NCBI GenBank assembly: GCA_033980235.1
Contig: CM067067.1
Span: 22,465,403-22,529,402, forward strand
DNA from: Diadema setosum
Lineage: Eukaryota > Echinodermata > Echinoidea > Diadematoida > Diadematidae
Direction of reading: 5' to 3'
DNA length: 64,000 nt
Of this stretch, positions 1-12,839 are shown piece by piece. The notes beneath the pieces are model-generated. The model ran no database searches. It worked only from the letters and a program-made list of their open reading frames with translations, and was not told the origin of the DNA. A program made the translations under genes and the position numbers. The number at the start of each line of letters is the position of its first letter. The stretch's first letter is position 1.

Positions 1-178
1 CCAATCTGGAGCAATCGAGTTTGCCCACTACAAGCCGTCATTATCTCAATATGTATTCTGAGGAACGCTGTGTTGACTCACTCATGTCTTGGATGGAAAT
101 CTGCTTGCAATGGCTGTACCACAGCAAATCACCCGCGCTGTACTCTGCGGACTTCCAGGACTCGGGTCAGAAGCATTT
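1..178. other. Non-coding sequence, no feature seen
   Basis: Unique sequence before the first MITE. A 60-codon open frame crosses it and runs on into the MITE, so it is not a gene. Nothing else is recognisable. Confidence 0.6.
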
Positions 179-271
179 TTAACCCATGGAGGATGGACTG
201 ATTTTGCCACAACACGCACTTCCCATAGACACCTGCCCGAGTATAATTGGGACTCGTCCTCAACGGGTTAA
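179..271 (+). mobile_element. Family A palindromic MITE, copy 1
   Basis: Seen: TTAA at both edges, then CCC(A/G)TTGAGGACG-type sequence on the left and its inverted form ending CAACGGG on the right. The conserved middle reads ATTTTGCNACAACACGCA, then TTCCCATAGACACCTGCC. In the best copies of this family the inner right half contains the perfect 16-bp palindrome CCCGAGTATACTCGGG; here it has decayed. The element is about 85 bp between TTAA sites and codes for nothing. TTAA target sites with CCC...GGG termini are typical of piggyBac-type transposons, so a piggyBac-derived MITE is the best inference. Eleven copies lie in the window; plus is defined as the orientation of this copy. Confidence 0.85.
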
Positions 272-1119
272 ATGCAATTCTTCATCAAACATCCCGGGGA
301 TGGTTTCATCGCATGCTGTGCATCATCACAACCAAAGGTGTGAGGATTAGAAGAGGCAGTCTCACCATTGAGAACCAAATCAAAAGCACATTTTAAATGA
401 CAACAATAACAAGAAGTTATCTGCACAGTGAGCTCTTTCTGAAAGCAGTAAAGCTACTATTGTATACAATTTCAAATCAATAAATATCTGGGCAAACTGC
501 CATTCACAGTAAATACAATCTTAAAGAGAACTGTACTTAAAACCAAACTAACTTGCAATACCAGTATTTTATATGCCAGGGTACAGAGAATGGTCATTTC
601 TCTGTCATGCTATACTGTTTGATTTTTAAAACTCTTGGGTTCTGTTAACTAAAAAAAAAAAAAAATCTAAGAAAGCAGTGCTTGTACAGAAATCATTACT
701 TTAGGTTGATTTTTATTAGGCATTGCATTCAATCAAATTCTGACCAAAAAAAAAAAAAAAGCAGTTATGGAATTTCAACATTTGAAATATTCTACAGAAC
801 TGTAATCAAACGTGTTAAATCCTCAAGTTGGTTTGCAATTTTTTTAAAAACAAAGAAAGCAATCACCCTAAAGTGAACAAATTATATCCTTCACATTGAA
901 CCACTTAAAAGTATGCATTACATGGTTACAATGTTCTTTGGGTAGGGCATTTAAGGGCTTCTTTACTCAAATATTTAAACAGCACTTACTTACTGTCTAC
1001 AATGATGCAGCTTAAAGTAAAGTCTATTTGAAGAGACAATGAAATCACATCCTGTCTGCATTTCATGACTAAGGTACTTATTCAGTTGTTGAGGTACGTA
1101 TTCAACTTCAGTTTTACTC
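272..1119. other. AT-rich non-coding sequence
   Basis: Contains poly-A runs near 651-665 and 746-760 and only short chance open frames. No repeat family or gene is recognised. Confidence 0.6.
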
Positions 1120-1210
1120 TTAACCCGTTGAGGACAGAGTGATTTAGCTATAACACGCATTTCCCATAGACACCTGTCTGAGTATACTCGGGACTCGTCT
1201 TCAACGGGTT
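1120..1210 (+). mobile_element. Family A palindromic MITE, copy 2
   Basis: Left edge TTAACCCGTTGAGGAC and right edge GTCTTCAACGGGTT, followed by GA in place of AA. The inner palindrome is nearly intact (CTGAGTATACTCGGG). Same orientation as copy 1. Confidence 0.85.
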
Positions 1211-1936
1211 GAATTCTCCATCACTGGGTAATCGAGATATCTTTTGCAGCCTACGCTTTGATGGGAGAATATCAGAGGGGCCTTAATTTGCAGTAGTTTC
1301 CTAGATAAATATAAAAACCATGAGAACTTGCTTTAGTACCAATTATTTCATTGGTACAAGGAGATGAACAGCAAGCACTCAAATCTCCCAAATCTATGCA
1401 GCACTTATCCTGCAAAACAAAATAAAATCATTTGAGATACTCAAGCACTGACGTTCCAGTACTACATTGATCTAATCTGTTTCATAATCTCATTGTCATC
1501 AGTTGTAGACACGAGCTGCATACTCAAGATGCGTGGCCTATTACGACTGTAGATTTGCAAACATAACTCTTAATTGATTAAGTAATCTACTTGAGAAGAA
1601 ACGTATATATGATATAATACACGTTCAGCTTCAGCACTAAGTGCCACTTCTAGGAAGCTAATGAACAATGTTTTCAGGGACCCTTACAATGTACTTCCAT
1701 TTACTTTAGAGCACATATGGCAAACACATTTAAGTGTCTACTGACAGAAAAGCACACAAGAGACAAAAAAAAAATGCTTTCGTCTCCCCCCCCCCCAACC
1801 CGATTACTTCACTTTCTTTTTATTTCACTGTTTTTCTGTATGCCATAGAACAGAGAACAAAGTACAGCATATCAATATTCAAGAATATATGCTGTATCAA
1901 ATATTACTGCTGCTAAATCTAGCAAGTCTCACTGCC
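1211..1936. other. AT-rich non-coding sequence
   Basis: No gene recognised. It holds an A10 run directly upstream of a C11 run (1786-1796), and an AT-rich stretch before the next MITE. Confidence 0.6.
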
Positions 1937-2033
1937 TTAACCCATTGAGGATCATGGGCTAATTTTGCAATAACATGCATTTCCCATCAAATACCTGCAG
2001 GAGTATACTCTGGACTAGTCTTCAATGGGTTAA
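1937..2033 (+). mobile_element. Family A palindromic MITE, copy 3
   Basis: TTAACCCATTGAGGAT on the left and TCTTCAATGGGTTAA on the right, so both TTAA edges are intact. The centre is more diverged than in copy 1 (TAACATGCATTTCCCAT, then GAGTATACTCTGG). Confidence 0.85.
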
Positions 2034-3600
2034 GACAGGGCTACACTGCACAAATAGCAATAATTAAAAAAAAGAAAAAAAGAAATTCTACCAGGTATGC
2101 ATTTACAATGTTAGGCAAAATAACATCTAGCCTAAGCACATGTCAACCACATTCAGCATGATTACGCATCAAATCATTACATGCAGCTGTTCACAATTCT
2201 GTTGCAAAAAAAAAAAAAAAAAAACTTTTTTCTAGAAATATCATTTACTAGTTCGGTCAGTGGCAGATATTTCATTTGGTGATCCGAACTTACTGATTCT
2301 TATTCAGTACAGTCAAAAATTGGGGCAAGATGAGTGAAATAAGGGCGAAAAGGTATTTTGATGAATGGAAGGGGAGGATATTATGATGAGCACATCTTCC
2401 ACAAAACCTTGTAAAATTCAGTTGATGTCCCTTTTTTTTCCCTCCACAAAGCTAAAAGGTGATGCCTGGCACAGTAGAGTGTTTATCTACCTGAGATATA
2501 AAACAAGTGTCGCTTATCTGTAGCGGTCCCCCAAAAACAAACAAACACACAAACAGCATTCAATGTTGATTCATAATCTAGTCAAGAATATCAATGACTT
2601 CAGCCCAAAGATGTTGCAAAATCTCTCATCTTACTGTTGTATGTTCCTCCCCCCCCCCCCCCAAACTGTGATGATCCAAATTAGCAGTGACTAATGACTT
2701 CAGAAATTAACCCTTCTTTCATACCACTTTGTATTAAGTCTTTAGCAACTGAAGATTCCGTACATATTTTGACAACTTTCTTAATTATGTGCAATAGCTA
2801 ACTGCATGTTTATTTTTGTCTATTATAAGTTATGTTTATTTGAAAGCCTATTCAGACTTTACCAAGAGAATTGTGGGTCACAGATTGAAGTAATTCTGAC
2901 ATACTTTTGGTGACCCTTGACCTCTTTCAAATCATGTAACTATATATTCTATATGAAATCAATAACAATGGTAAAGCATAAAACTACAAAAAAGTTAAAA
3001 ATGGGTTTGGGCTATAAACAAAGCGTAGCTTTGCGATTGGCGAACAGATTTTACCTCAATTTGCATCTATGAACACTATGGCTTCATTGCCAAAGGCAGA
3101 TTACTATGGGTCAGCCAAGGTTACACTGTATGTTCATGACTATCAACATGAATTGAGTCTTTTAAAAGTCAAGCTTAAGAAATTTTGTTATCAATTATAA
3201 ACTGATGCCAGGGTAATAGTTATGACATGCAGCTGTAATGAGTACATTGGTAATCTCAGCCACTCTTTCATTTTCTACATACCTCTATTCTTTCCCATAT
3301 AAGACTGATCCTTGTCTGTTCCTTGCAACCATACTCAGTGTCAAAAACTTTAATACAACTTGGAAATTCTCACCATGATTATCTTTAGTTTTCTCTCCTT
3401 TTTCTTGAAGGGCCCACGGGATGCCCGCAGTTTAGATGATACTTATATATTGACGTTCTTATATTGGCAAAATTTATCCCTTCCCCTCGGAAAATGTCAA
3501 ATCTAGCTGAGATTGCAACTGGTCTGCTGTTAATATGACCAGTCACTCCAAACCAATTATCTCGAAAGGGGGAATTCTCCCTTCAGCAGGGAAGATGTAA
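2034..3600. other. AT-rich non-coding sequence
   Basis: Unique AT-rich DNA with poly-A (2205-2224) and a C14 run (2649-2662). There is no open frame of note. A slightly GC-richer patch near 3010-3130 is not repeated elsewhere in the window. No gene or element identified. Confidence 0.55.
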
Positions 3601-3639
3601 AAAGGAAAAAAAAAAAAAAAGAAAAAGTCAAATCAATGC

Positions 3640-4280
3640 ATGATCTTTCTTCGTTCTATTGAAGTTCTGGCTTTCGGAGAATAATAGAATGGACACAAGG
3701 GTGAAACAGATAGAGATGGGAGAGGAGGGGGTGGTGGGTTCTTCTCTACAAGCTGGATAGCAGTATGAGTTCATCACCGGGTCATGCGTGGGATGCCGCT
3801 GTGGGGAAATTGCATCCATCATTCTTGAGAGAGACTCTGCCCCCCACCTCCCTTCCCCCACACTGCCCGCATGCAAGCGAACATCTATCAATATCGAAAA
3901 CTGCCACCAAATAAATGACCTTGGCCTTGTTCATGTCTCTGCCTGCATGGCAATCAGCGGTTGGAAAGTGTACGCCGGGGAGCAATGTTTCGGGGGGCCT
4001 GGTGGCTTGACAAGACGAGTACACACATGCGGGCAATACATACATCCATCCATCCGTAGGTATTCCCACAATGAATGCATCGATGCAAAGATGCATTAAT
4101 TTTGCCACGAACATCACACAGGGCAAATACTGGCAAAGAAAAAAAAAGGGGGGGGGGAGAGCTTCGTATGATATGTTAATGGGGATGATGGTACAGTGGT
4201 TTCGTCTTCGTCCATAAGAAATACTCTTCTTCATTTCCAATTCATCTTGGTCCAAGGAGTGCTTTGTCATAGCCATGTAA
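3640..4280. other. Moderately GC-rich unique block, function unknown
   Basis: A 164-codon frame on the minus strand (3782-4276) overlaps frames of 103, 87 and 60 codons in other registers. Openness in several frames at once points to base composition rather than coding. No domain, signal peptide or convincing splice structure is seen. It could be a regulatory block or an unrecognised exon region; I favour non-coding. Confidence 0.3.
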
Positions 4281-5589
4281 GGTCACACGCTTTTGCTAAA
4301 ACTCTCTCAAGCCGATGATGTTTTAGTTTCAAACAGAGCCCTTAAAACATAAACTACAACAAGGGAAAACAAAAAATTGAAAGAAATAAGAGGAGAAAGT
4401 GATATGCGGAAAAGTGTAGCACTTGAAGATTGAGTCCGCTGGAATAGCTTTGTCCATTTGAATATATGAATATGACAAAGAAAAGAGAATATATAAATTA
4501 TATGCTTGTTGACCGAGAGCACGGCGCTTTTAAGGTAAAAGGCTTGGGTTTATTCAGAGGTGGGATCGCAAGGAGCACAAAAGAAGAGAAAAATTGAAAT
4601 ATACTAAATGAATAGGGTTATGCAGGGAGAGGATCTTCTATAATTTGATTTATCCAAACTGTAAACTTGCACTAAGTGCTGTTCGCAGAAACATCCTGAA
4701 AGCTTTTTATGTATGATGGATTTACATACGAGCAAATATGTACCAAACGTTTTCATGATTAAAAGAAAGCAGATATGCATCAAAGAAGACTTTAAAAGGT
4801 AAGCATCATGGTGCACTCTACTCAACTCCAAAGATCAAACACTATCTTTGTATTTGAAATATTCAAATCAACTGGAACTCTCTTTCAACAAACAACAACT
4901 TATATTTCAAAGTACAACAAGACTCTCTCTTTCTTTCTTTTTTTATTTCTTTTTTAGTATTTCAATTACAACATCCAAGAAAGTTGTTCATGTCCCCTCT
5001 TGACAATAAATTGCCTGCCATCTTAATTTCACATGTTCATACTTTGACAAATGATGGTAAAGAAAAAGAAGTTTATAGACAAATGCACTGTACAATATAC
5101 ATGTATATGTTGATAAATGGTGAAAGTGTTCAGCAAATATAGTTACTGTAATTCACTGCAATAGGAACTTGTTTCATCATTTCATGAAAAATCTTACAGC
5201 TCCATATCAATACTATCAATAACATTGGTATTATTGATAAGTACAACATTATCAAGATGATGTTAGACATGATCAACTCCAGTTTCTCCACTAAAAATAG
5301 TGCCATTGAGAGTTGATTGAGAGTTGTGTATCATTCAAACACCAAAGTACCCGTGCACACACCCACACACATGCGCATACACACAGAAAAAAAAAATCAT
5401 GCACATATAAAACTACAGACACCCTTGCCGACACAAATACTATTACAAAAGGCTAATGCAGTAAAAGAAAAGATAACTACAAATCACCAATAATAAAAGA
5501 AGCAAGTGTTCCTTATATTCTACTACCTCAACAGGCAATGCACATACGGCATTAGAACTGAATATCAAAAGAACTTGGGTCCCAGATTG
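4281..5589. other. AT-rich non-coding sequence
   Basis: No gene seen. Contains a pyrimidine stretch (4921-4957), a short CA-rich patch (5355-5385) and A9 near 5388. Confidence 0.55.
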
Positions 5590-6040
5590 TGGTGTACGTG
5601 CATCCGCATGTACACGACTTGATGCAATAATTACTCTCACCACAGTGCTCTTGCTCGTGCATAAATCTATTACGTTGCAGAAGTCTCGGGCGATCATGCC
5701 CCCACCCCCAGCGCCATGCCGGCGCTTGTACGCATTCATTCGTAGCATCTTTCTCTCTCTATGTATATATTCAGCGCACCGCCTTGTGCGCTCCAGTACC
5801 CTTGCGCACTTTCCACCCTCCGTCTCAAGGGGGGCGCGGTGAACCACAAATAAAATGGGACAGCCAAATGAAGGGAAGAGTGCAGGGAAGACAGGCTAAC
5901 GTAAGGAAGACAGGGAGGTGGAGGGGGGGGGGGGTAGTTGGGGAGGGAAATAAAAGAGAAAAGGAATACAAGGGATGCGGTCAATGCCAAACACAGCCTT
6001 CGGGTATGTGCATGTCTCCCTATTTCCCTATGACGTACTG
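5590..6040. other. GC-richer unique block with G12 tract
   Basis: More CpG than its surroundings, with GCGC-rich stretches near 5710-5840. Open frames overlap on both strands, so no single reading is preferred. A G12 run (5923-5934) followed by GGGG and GGG lies at its end. Candidate regulatory or conserved sequence only. Confidence 0.3.
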
Positions 6041-6652
6041 AGTATTGGGCGTATTCCTCATTTGAACCATGCTGACATGTACGGGAAGCGTTAGATTTCC
6101 TTGAAAAGGGGCAACTTTCCTCAGCAGGACTGTTGTGCCATTCTATGAGACATCAATGGCACATCCTCGCAAATTGATCTGCAGGACTTGTAAAGATGAA
6201 GCAGTACATGTAATTCAGATATAGTATGTTTATACAGTTGGTTCAAATATTTTTTTAAGAATCATTCTAGTTTATTTCAGTTTATCATTGTAAGGTATTC
6301 AGTGTTGTCAAGAACTGAGGATAGTCAGTCCAGTTGATGGTGAGGACTTTTTTTTTTTAATTAAACTTGCACGTTCATAGAATCACAGTCATACATCAGA
6401 GTAGTATTTGCTGAAAATTTGCTGAAAAAAACAAATATAATCTTTATAGTACATACAAACAAACTTATTACATATAATACTTTAAAGTAACTGCAGAGTA
6501 GAAGGGGATTGCCCCTGAGCTACATTGTGTAATCTAAAATATTGTACATCAGTCAGTCATGATTATTTTGTTAGTCTACATACCAGACAGTCTCTTTGTC
6601 TTTTATCTAATTGGCCTCCATGGTTACCACTTTTCAGTGTTTCCAATGAATT
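6041..6652. other. AT-rich non-coding sequence
   Basis: No feature recognised before the AAT microsatellite. Confidence 0.6.
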
Positions 6653-6653
6653 C

Positions 6654-6721
<68 letters not shown>

Positions 6722-6728
6722 TAATAAC

Positions 6729-6800
<72 letters not shown>
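6653..6800. repeat. (AAT)n microsatellite
   Basis: About 148 bp of nearly pure ATA/AAT trinucleotide repeat with a few AAC and ATG interruptions. It produces spurious poly-Asn, poly-Ile and poly-Leu open frames on both strands. Confidence 0.97.
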
Positions 6801-8310
6801 TGCATTCGGCAGTCAAACATGAGGGGCTGTGTCAACCATCAGTTTCCCACAGTATCCCTAATAGAGTATCAAATTTCCAGAAGAGAGAGAGAGAGAGAAA
6901 AAAAAAGCAAACAAACAAAGACAGAATAATCGTTGATATGACAATGTTCAATAGGACTTCCGAAGATTTGGACTGCCCAGTCGTGGAGTGTAAAAAGTAT
7001 CACCTAATGCTCGGCCCTTTCTGTACGAGCCTGCATTGCAAGGGGGCATCATGGACAACACTTCACTTGGAAAGTACCGTGAGATCACTCAAAGGATGCC
7101 CTGCCATGCTAGAGTGTGTGGTTCATCATACATCAATGTGCACTGCACAGATACAATTGCAATGTACTGTTCAATGGGGGACAGGAAGGCACTTCCCCCC
7201 AAATCACAATCATAAGTCAGGAGGATACATCACTGCTATCTAACTCTGTTTATTTTGTAACAATAATAACAATAATAATGATAATGATTACAATAATTAT
7301 GTTGATCATTATGATATTATTCTCATAATCATTATCATTATCATTTTTAAACGTAAATTGTAAAAGTATCAATGACGATAATAATGATAATGAAATAACA
7401 ATAATCTAATAATGATGATGGCTATTCTATGATTTTAGTGAGTTTCGAAATACATTCAAATACTTCTAAAACACAAGAAGGATGTCCATCACAGATGGTA
7501 TTATGAGCACATTAAAGTATATAAAAAAAAAAAACAATAGCCTGTCTTTGATACCTGATTCAGTATACAATATTATGAGCAAAGAATAAAACATACACTA
7601 GGTGCACTGACTTGACTGAAATTCTGTCACTAATAGGCGCTGGTTCTCAGTACATATGTTTACCATTATATAATCAGAAGAAAACAAAAAAAGCAAAATA
7701 ATGCACTGCCATGTGCAAATTGTGGAAACTACTACCTGCACACTGAAAAAGAACTCAGTCGTGCAAAATGTGAGAGCAACGTTTCCTTTTATCGCAGAGC
7801 AGTCACCGCGCGCGGCATTGATCCTAGATGTTTCAGGAGACCACAACAGCCATTTGCCTCCAGTCACGTATTTAACGAGGCACATTAATAGGTCCTTCTG
7901 CGCAAGATACCGGCAATTTGAGCGGCCAACGAGAGAGAGAGAGAGGGGTATAAAAAAAAAGAAATAAAAATAACGGGTGTCGTTGCCACATCACTGCAAC
8001 AGCTGTTGTGCACATAGCAATCTTGTAACTCCCACTTTGCAGGGTACACATGCACACATACAGCTCGCTCGAGTTAGAATTGGCTCGCGATTGAATGAGT
8101 GTCTTTTGAATGAAAGCAGCCGTATTGAACAAAGCAAGTACATGTGCGTTCAATGAAACGTGTAGAAGGGAAATGGCAAGATAAAATGAAGGTTTTGATC
8201 ATTTGAAGAAAAAAAAAAGAAGCTAGACTCTAGATATTTTATCTTGGGAAGTATGTGGGAGAAATATCTTTAAGATGAACCTTAGGGGTGCAGTCATGTA
8301 TAGATTTGAT
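6801..8310. other. Non-coding sequence with interrupted AAT/ATG repeats
   Basis: Holds degenerate AAT/ATG repeat (7258-7345 and 7375-7420), a GA repeat (6881-6900 and 7929-7945) and poly-A (7519-7533). A GC-balanced stretch around 7780-7930 has overlapping frames on both strands. No gene recognised. Confidence 0.5.
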
Positions 8311-8958
8311 GGAGAGAAGAAAAAAGATTTTTGTGATTTTTTTTTATCAAATCAAAATCAAACAGGTTGTATCGATCACAAAATTTTGATCATGGCAATT
8401 ACTTGAGAAAACTCGCATTATCAAAAGGTAATGTTTAAAGTACTGAAATACATGAATTTTTTTCTATGATTAGTTTCATTTGTTCTTACACTTACATAGG
8501 TAGATAGCTATCTATTTCTTTCTCTCTTTTTTCATTTCTTGTTTTGCACTAGGCAAGTTTTGTGAAATTTACAGTTGCTAATCTAAATTCACCAACAGGA
8601 CCTTGTACATGTTGGCATATACCCAAAAGATATTTGTGAGTAACAGTTTCTCACTAGTTCATGGAACATCCCACGTGTGGAGTAATGTCTGCTCTTAAAA
8701 GTTTAGAATATATCGCATTTTGTCTGGCACAGCTAATAACAAACAAATAAACAAACAAACACACACACACACACACACTTTGTAACACGCAACACTCACA
8801 TGATGTGAATATTCAGTCAGTACAGTATCTTCCTCGTCCAGGTTCATGTCTTTAAATACTGAACATAATTGTATTGTGTTAGCAAATTTTCAAGAGTTAT
8901 GTCTACTTACAGCGTCTTCACATTCACCTTCTGTATGCATCAGTTTACTTTGTTTTTT
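8311..8958 (+). repeat. Tandem duplication, unit 1
   Basis: This segment is repeated directly after itself as 8959-9720. Shared blocks in order include CAAACAGGTTGTATCG, TTTTGATCATGGCAATTA, GGTAATGTTTAAAGTACTG, CATTTCTTGTTTTGCACTAG and ACACGCAACACTCACATGAT. The copies differ by scattered substitutions, by the microsatellite in the middle (AC repeat here, AAAC repeat in unit 2), and by an approximately 110-bp segment present only in unit 2. No coding sequence is involved. Confidence 0.9.
8756..8779. repeat. (AC)n microsatellite inside duplication unit 1
   Basis: About 12 AC dinucleotides following AAAC repeats. The same position in unit 2 carries only AAAC repeats. Confidence 0.9.
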
Positions 8959-9720
8959 GGAGAAAGGAAAGAAGACTTTTGTGATTTTTTCATATTAAAA
9001 AAAAAGAAATCAAACAGGTTGTATCGTAAAATTTTGATCATGGCAATTACTTGAGAAAACTGCTGTCCTATACTTTTGTGTTGTGATATTACAAGAGTTG
9101 ACATCTAAGAAATTTCTATTGTTTCACTCCCATCATTCAAGACATTGTTTCATTTCCCCTAAAACTGCCGTTATCAAAAGGTAATGTTTAAAGTACTGAA
9201 ATGCTTGAAATCTTTTTCTATGATTAGTTTCATTTGTTATTATATACTTAAATAGCTACATGTAGCTAGCTAGCTATATATCTCTTTCTTTTTTTCTTTC
9301 ATTTCTTGTTTTGCACTAGGCAAGTTTTTTTAACTTTACAGTTGCTAATTTCACCAACAGGACCTTGTTCATGTTGGCATATATCCAAAAGATATTTGCA
9401 AGTAACAGTTTCTCACTAGTTCACGGAATATCCCTTGTGTGGAGTAATGTTTGCTCTTAAAAGAATATATCGCATTTTGCTGGCACAGCTAACAACAAAC
9501 AAACAAACAAACAAACAAACACCCACTTTGTAACACGCAACACTCACATGATGTGAATATTCAGTCAGTACAGTACATCTTCCTCATCCAGGTTCATATG
9601 TTCAAATACTAAACATAATTGTATTGTGTTAGCAAATTATTATTTTCAAGAGTTATGTCTACTTGAAGCATCTTCTCATTTGTGAATACCTCCTGTATGT
9701 ATATCAATCACTTTGTTTTC
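8959..9720 (+). repeat. Tandem duplication, unit 2
   Basis: Direct repeat of 8311-8958, starting GGAGAAAGGAAAGAAG. It carries an extra segment of about 110 bp (near 9059-9168) bounded by AAAACTGC at both ends; unit 1 has a single AAAACTCGC there. Either unit 1 lost the segment by recombination between the short repeats or unit 2 gained it. The (AAAC)n tract lies at 9495-9522. Confidence 0.9.
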
Positions 9721-11064
9721 CTAAATTAAATGTCAGATGTAAAATATAAGCTCTTCCCAAACAAGAAAATGATATGTTACAATGCTATTAAAGTATGATG
9801 TACACACAATGTTTAACAGCATAACAAAACATCGTGCAGTATTCAAACGTATAAAAGCTGATGCATTCTTTTCCCTATGTTTAATTTTCCTGGAACATCT
9901 TTTTCTTCTCTATCTAGAATTCTGAAAAGTTGCTGATTTTTGTTCATCAAAGAAAAACAAAATACAAAAGTGTCATATGACAATTTTTCCTTGAAAATCA
10001 CCAGGCACACACCTACAGAAACTTTTAGTGCTACTATATAAATGTATCGATAGTATGCTTTTGGGACATTTCTCATACCTTTCTTGTCTTTATTTTTCTC
10101 TGCAATTTCTACTGTTTCACTTTAAAGGTTTTGAGGGTGATATTTCATGTGGTAATGGACTACCCTATCAAGTGAACATCCCACCCTAGATTAAAATGTA
10201 AGTGAGAGTTTAAAGTTCACTCCATACAGCTCGGGCACTTTCAGTGGTACCTGTAGGATGCTTTTCTTTCACATTTACAATATACTGTCTATTTCTCTCA
10301 TCTCTTTTTTTTTCCCCTCCTAATATCACGCAAGGGAAAAAAAAGAAGGTAAAATTATACTTACTTTTTGCAAACTCTCTGCACGACTTGTTAATTCCCT
10401 TGTTTGTTATTGTTAAAGAAACTTTATAATACATCAGCTGATCCATTTCTTTCCCATTTATGGTAGTTGCTTTGATTACATTCTGCATTGGAGTATTACT
10501 TAGAAAAAAACAGCTCCTCCGATCACCTTCAAAAGTCAATCAGTATCTGGCGAAAGCGTCAAAGCATGTAATTAATAACTCTTTTCTTAGAAATGAAAAC
10601 TTTAGAGTTAGACATTCACAATTTTGCCTTTCAATCAACATCACAATGCCTTACAGCTGTCAAAGAATTACTGAGAAACTGCATGAGACATTTTTCTTTA
10701 AAATTCCTTTTTCTTTTTAATGGCCGTTCTCTGGCTTGTTTATCAGAAGGCAATATCATTTCAATTTTGCCTGGAGGGTTCTCTGCCATCAAACAAATGG
10801 CAGCCACATTCCAGGATTTGTGAAACTTAGATTATTTGCTAGATGCAAACTTATACTCTCAGATGTATGATTGTAAAGAGCAAAGAATAACTAAAAATCG
10901 GATAAATGAATGAACATCAAAGATGAATAAACAAAAGCACATGATTGAAACTGCAGACAGAGGCTCATGAAAGGAAACATGTCCGATCTAAAATGGACAA
11001 CTTAATCGAGCATCATAGTAATATTTAATATTATTCAGGCCCCACAGAAGACCACTGCAAATGG
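9721..11064. other. AT-rich non-coding sequence
   Basis: Short chance open frames on both strands, none longer than 109 codons and none with recognisable content. No element identified. Confidence 0.55.
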
Positions 11065-11452
11065 ACAACAATTATGAGAAAAATATAAACAAAATTTCAT
11101 CATATTTTCACTTTCTAGCATGGTAAAAGAGCACTTGACTTACCTTGAGAAAGCATGGGGAATGATATTACCCTTAACATAACGATGTCAGTTACAAGTC
11201 AAGGGAATGTGTATTTTCATTCGAAATAAATTTCGCAAAATTCACTTTATACTTTCTTCATATTGTTGTACGTACATGTATGTGTCGTCACAAACTGTAG
11301 TAGTTTTCTAATCCAGCGATAACTACACCAAAATTTGAATTAAAAACTTTCAAATTTGTAAAATTTTTCTAAAACTTTACTGATGTGTTCTACTGATATT
11401 GCTGCATTCACTCAATCCACATGAACAGTTGGGTTGCATTCTCCCTTAAAGG
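11065..11452 (+). mobile_element. Family B foldback MITE, 5'-truncated copy
   Basis: Matches the central and right parts of the full copies at 28788, 54277 and 62850: AAAGAGCACTTGACTTACC, the CAAGTCAAGGGAATGTG block, AATCCAGCGATAACT, and TTTACTGATGTGTTCTACT leading to CACTCAATCCACATGAAC. It ends in TTCTCCCTTAA. The left arm of about 200 bp is missing. A further terminus-like sequence (AAAGGTCCTGTTTACC) starts directly at its right end, as if two elements abut at a shared TTAA. Confidence 0.8.
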
Positions 11453-12305
11453 TCCTGTTTACCTTTGGGGACAGTGATTTAAAAAATGTTCATGATATAA
11501 CATTTAATGCATATATGTGTAACAGTGAGTTAGGTCTGTTGTACCACAAAACATCCTATCATATAAAATTTTAGCAATAAAGCCTAAAATAAAAGGAGAT
11601 ATCTGTATTTTTCTCAATAAACAGTAACTGCAGACGGTTTAGTCTGGAAACATTTTATTCTAACTATTGTTCACATTTTTTTTTTATTCAACAATACTTA
11701 ACATCGATTTTACTGATTAAAAATTTTAAGTGGTTGTTTCTATCCCTAACTCATATTTTAGACCTATTTTAAAGTACTAATGCTGGGCTTTTGTTTCATC
11801 TGCAAATGGTAAATTATGCCTTAAAGGGGTAAAGTCATCCTGATAATGTAACCAATTTCCCACTAGAATCAGACTTGTCAAGGACATCAGGAATGACAAT
11901 GTATCTATCTTAAACAAGATTTGTCACTGGTCAAATCGGTGTTACGTGAAATTCATTGCTTTTGTAATATTGCACAGTCATGCAATATGCAGACTGCATA
12001 CATTTGATTCTTGCATGGGAATATAAGCTGAACAATAGTGAACAGTTACATGAAGAGCTGCGATTTATTAAAATCTCAAGTTGAATGATGCTACAGTTGG
12101 GGATTTCCTGATTAATAATGGTAAGTTATTCTGCAGTTTGGGGGCAGCATAATATGTCAGTGATTAGAGAGGTTCACAAACAGTCACAGGGATCATGTGG
12201 ATATGGACTTGGCACCCAAGTTCTTTGTATTTTATCTGGACTGGACTATATGTTATTATGAGACATACATATACAGGGAAAAAAAAAATATGGGTTATAA
12301 TATAC
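11453..12305. other. Non-coding sequence, possible further repeat terminus
   Basis: Begins AGGTCCTGTTTACCTTTGGG at a TTAA, which resembles a MITE end, but I cannot find the matching inverted end, so no element is called. The rest is AT-rich with no gene. Confidence 0.45.
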
Positions 12306-12570
12306 ATATGTGACCCGCTACAACAAAAGGATCCTAAAGTCGCTGACGGGTGAGCCGAGCATGGCCCAGAAAAATGCTATTTTCAGGCCTTTCCTTTGAT
12401 CATTTAGCTTCGAAATTTCGGCAGATGATAGAAGAAACATTAGACTACAAAATTATGTAAAACAGAAATTCAAACATTTTGACAGATTTTGGTGATCTGA
12501 CTTCAAACTCGATTTTCTCGGCTCAGCCGTCAGCGACTTTAGGATCCTTTTGTTGTAGCGGGTCACATAT
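12306..12570 (+). mobile_element. GTGACCCGC-family MITE with 4-bp target duplication
   Basis: A 257-bp element (12310-12566) flanked by ATAT on both sides. Terminal inverted repeats of about 50 bp (12310-12359 and 12517-12566) differ at very few positions. They begin GTGACCCGCTACAAC and pass through AGGATCCTAAAGTCGCTGAC. No coding capacity. The near-identical arms suggest fairly recent insertion. The termini match those of the 1.4-kb element at 44159. Confidence 0.93.
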
Positions 12571-12839
12571 TTACTAAATATCTCAGAAAAATAGAGAATT
12601 TCAAAATGAGGTACAAGTGCTACATTTGGCATTATGATATACCTTGAAAATGTGTTGAAACTTATGGAATTGTGATGAAAATAATCTACTGACACTGTGA
12701 AATGCATCCATTGGCTGAAAGGAAGAGGAATAAGATGCTGTACATTTTATGTGTTTTGAATGTGTGTGTGTGTGTGTGTGTGTCTGTCTGTCTGTCTGTT
12801 AATATAATACATTACAAAGTTCTCACGTGCATCCACAGC
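12571..12839. repeat. Non-coding DNA with (GT)n and (CTGT)n microsatellite
   Basis: AT-rich sequence carrying about 11 GT units and then CTGT units at roughly 12762-12800. The open frame that crosses it is a by-product of the repeat. Confidence 0.75.

Noticed and set aside
3782..4276. 164-codon minus-strand open frame
   Set aside because: Overlaps several other open frames, has no recognisable domain, and its residue make-up looks like random translation.
6525..6929. Poly-Asn, poly-Ile and poly-Leu open frames
   Set aside because: Pure products of the AAT microsatellite.
11453..11850. Element starting AGGTCCTGTTTACC
   Set aside because: The left terminus looks real, but no inverted right end could be found, so boundaries cannot be supported.
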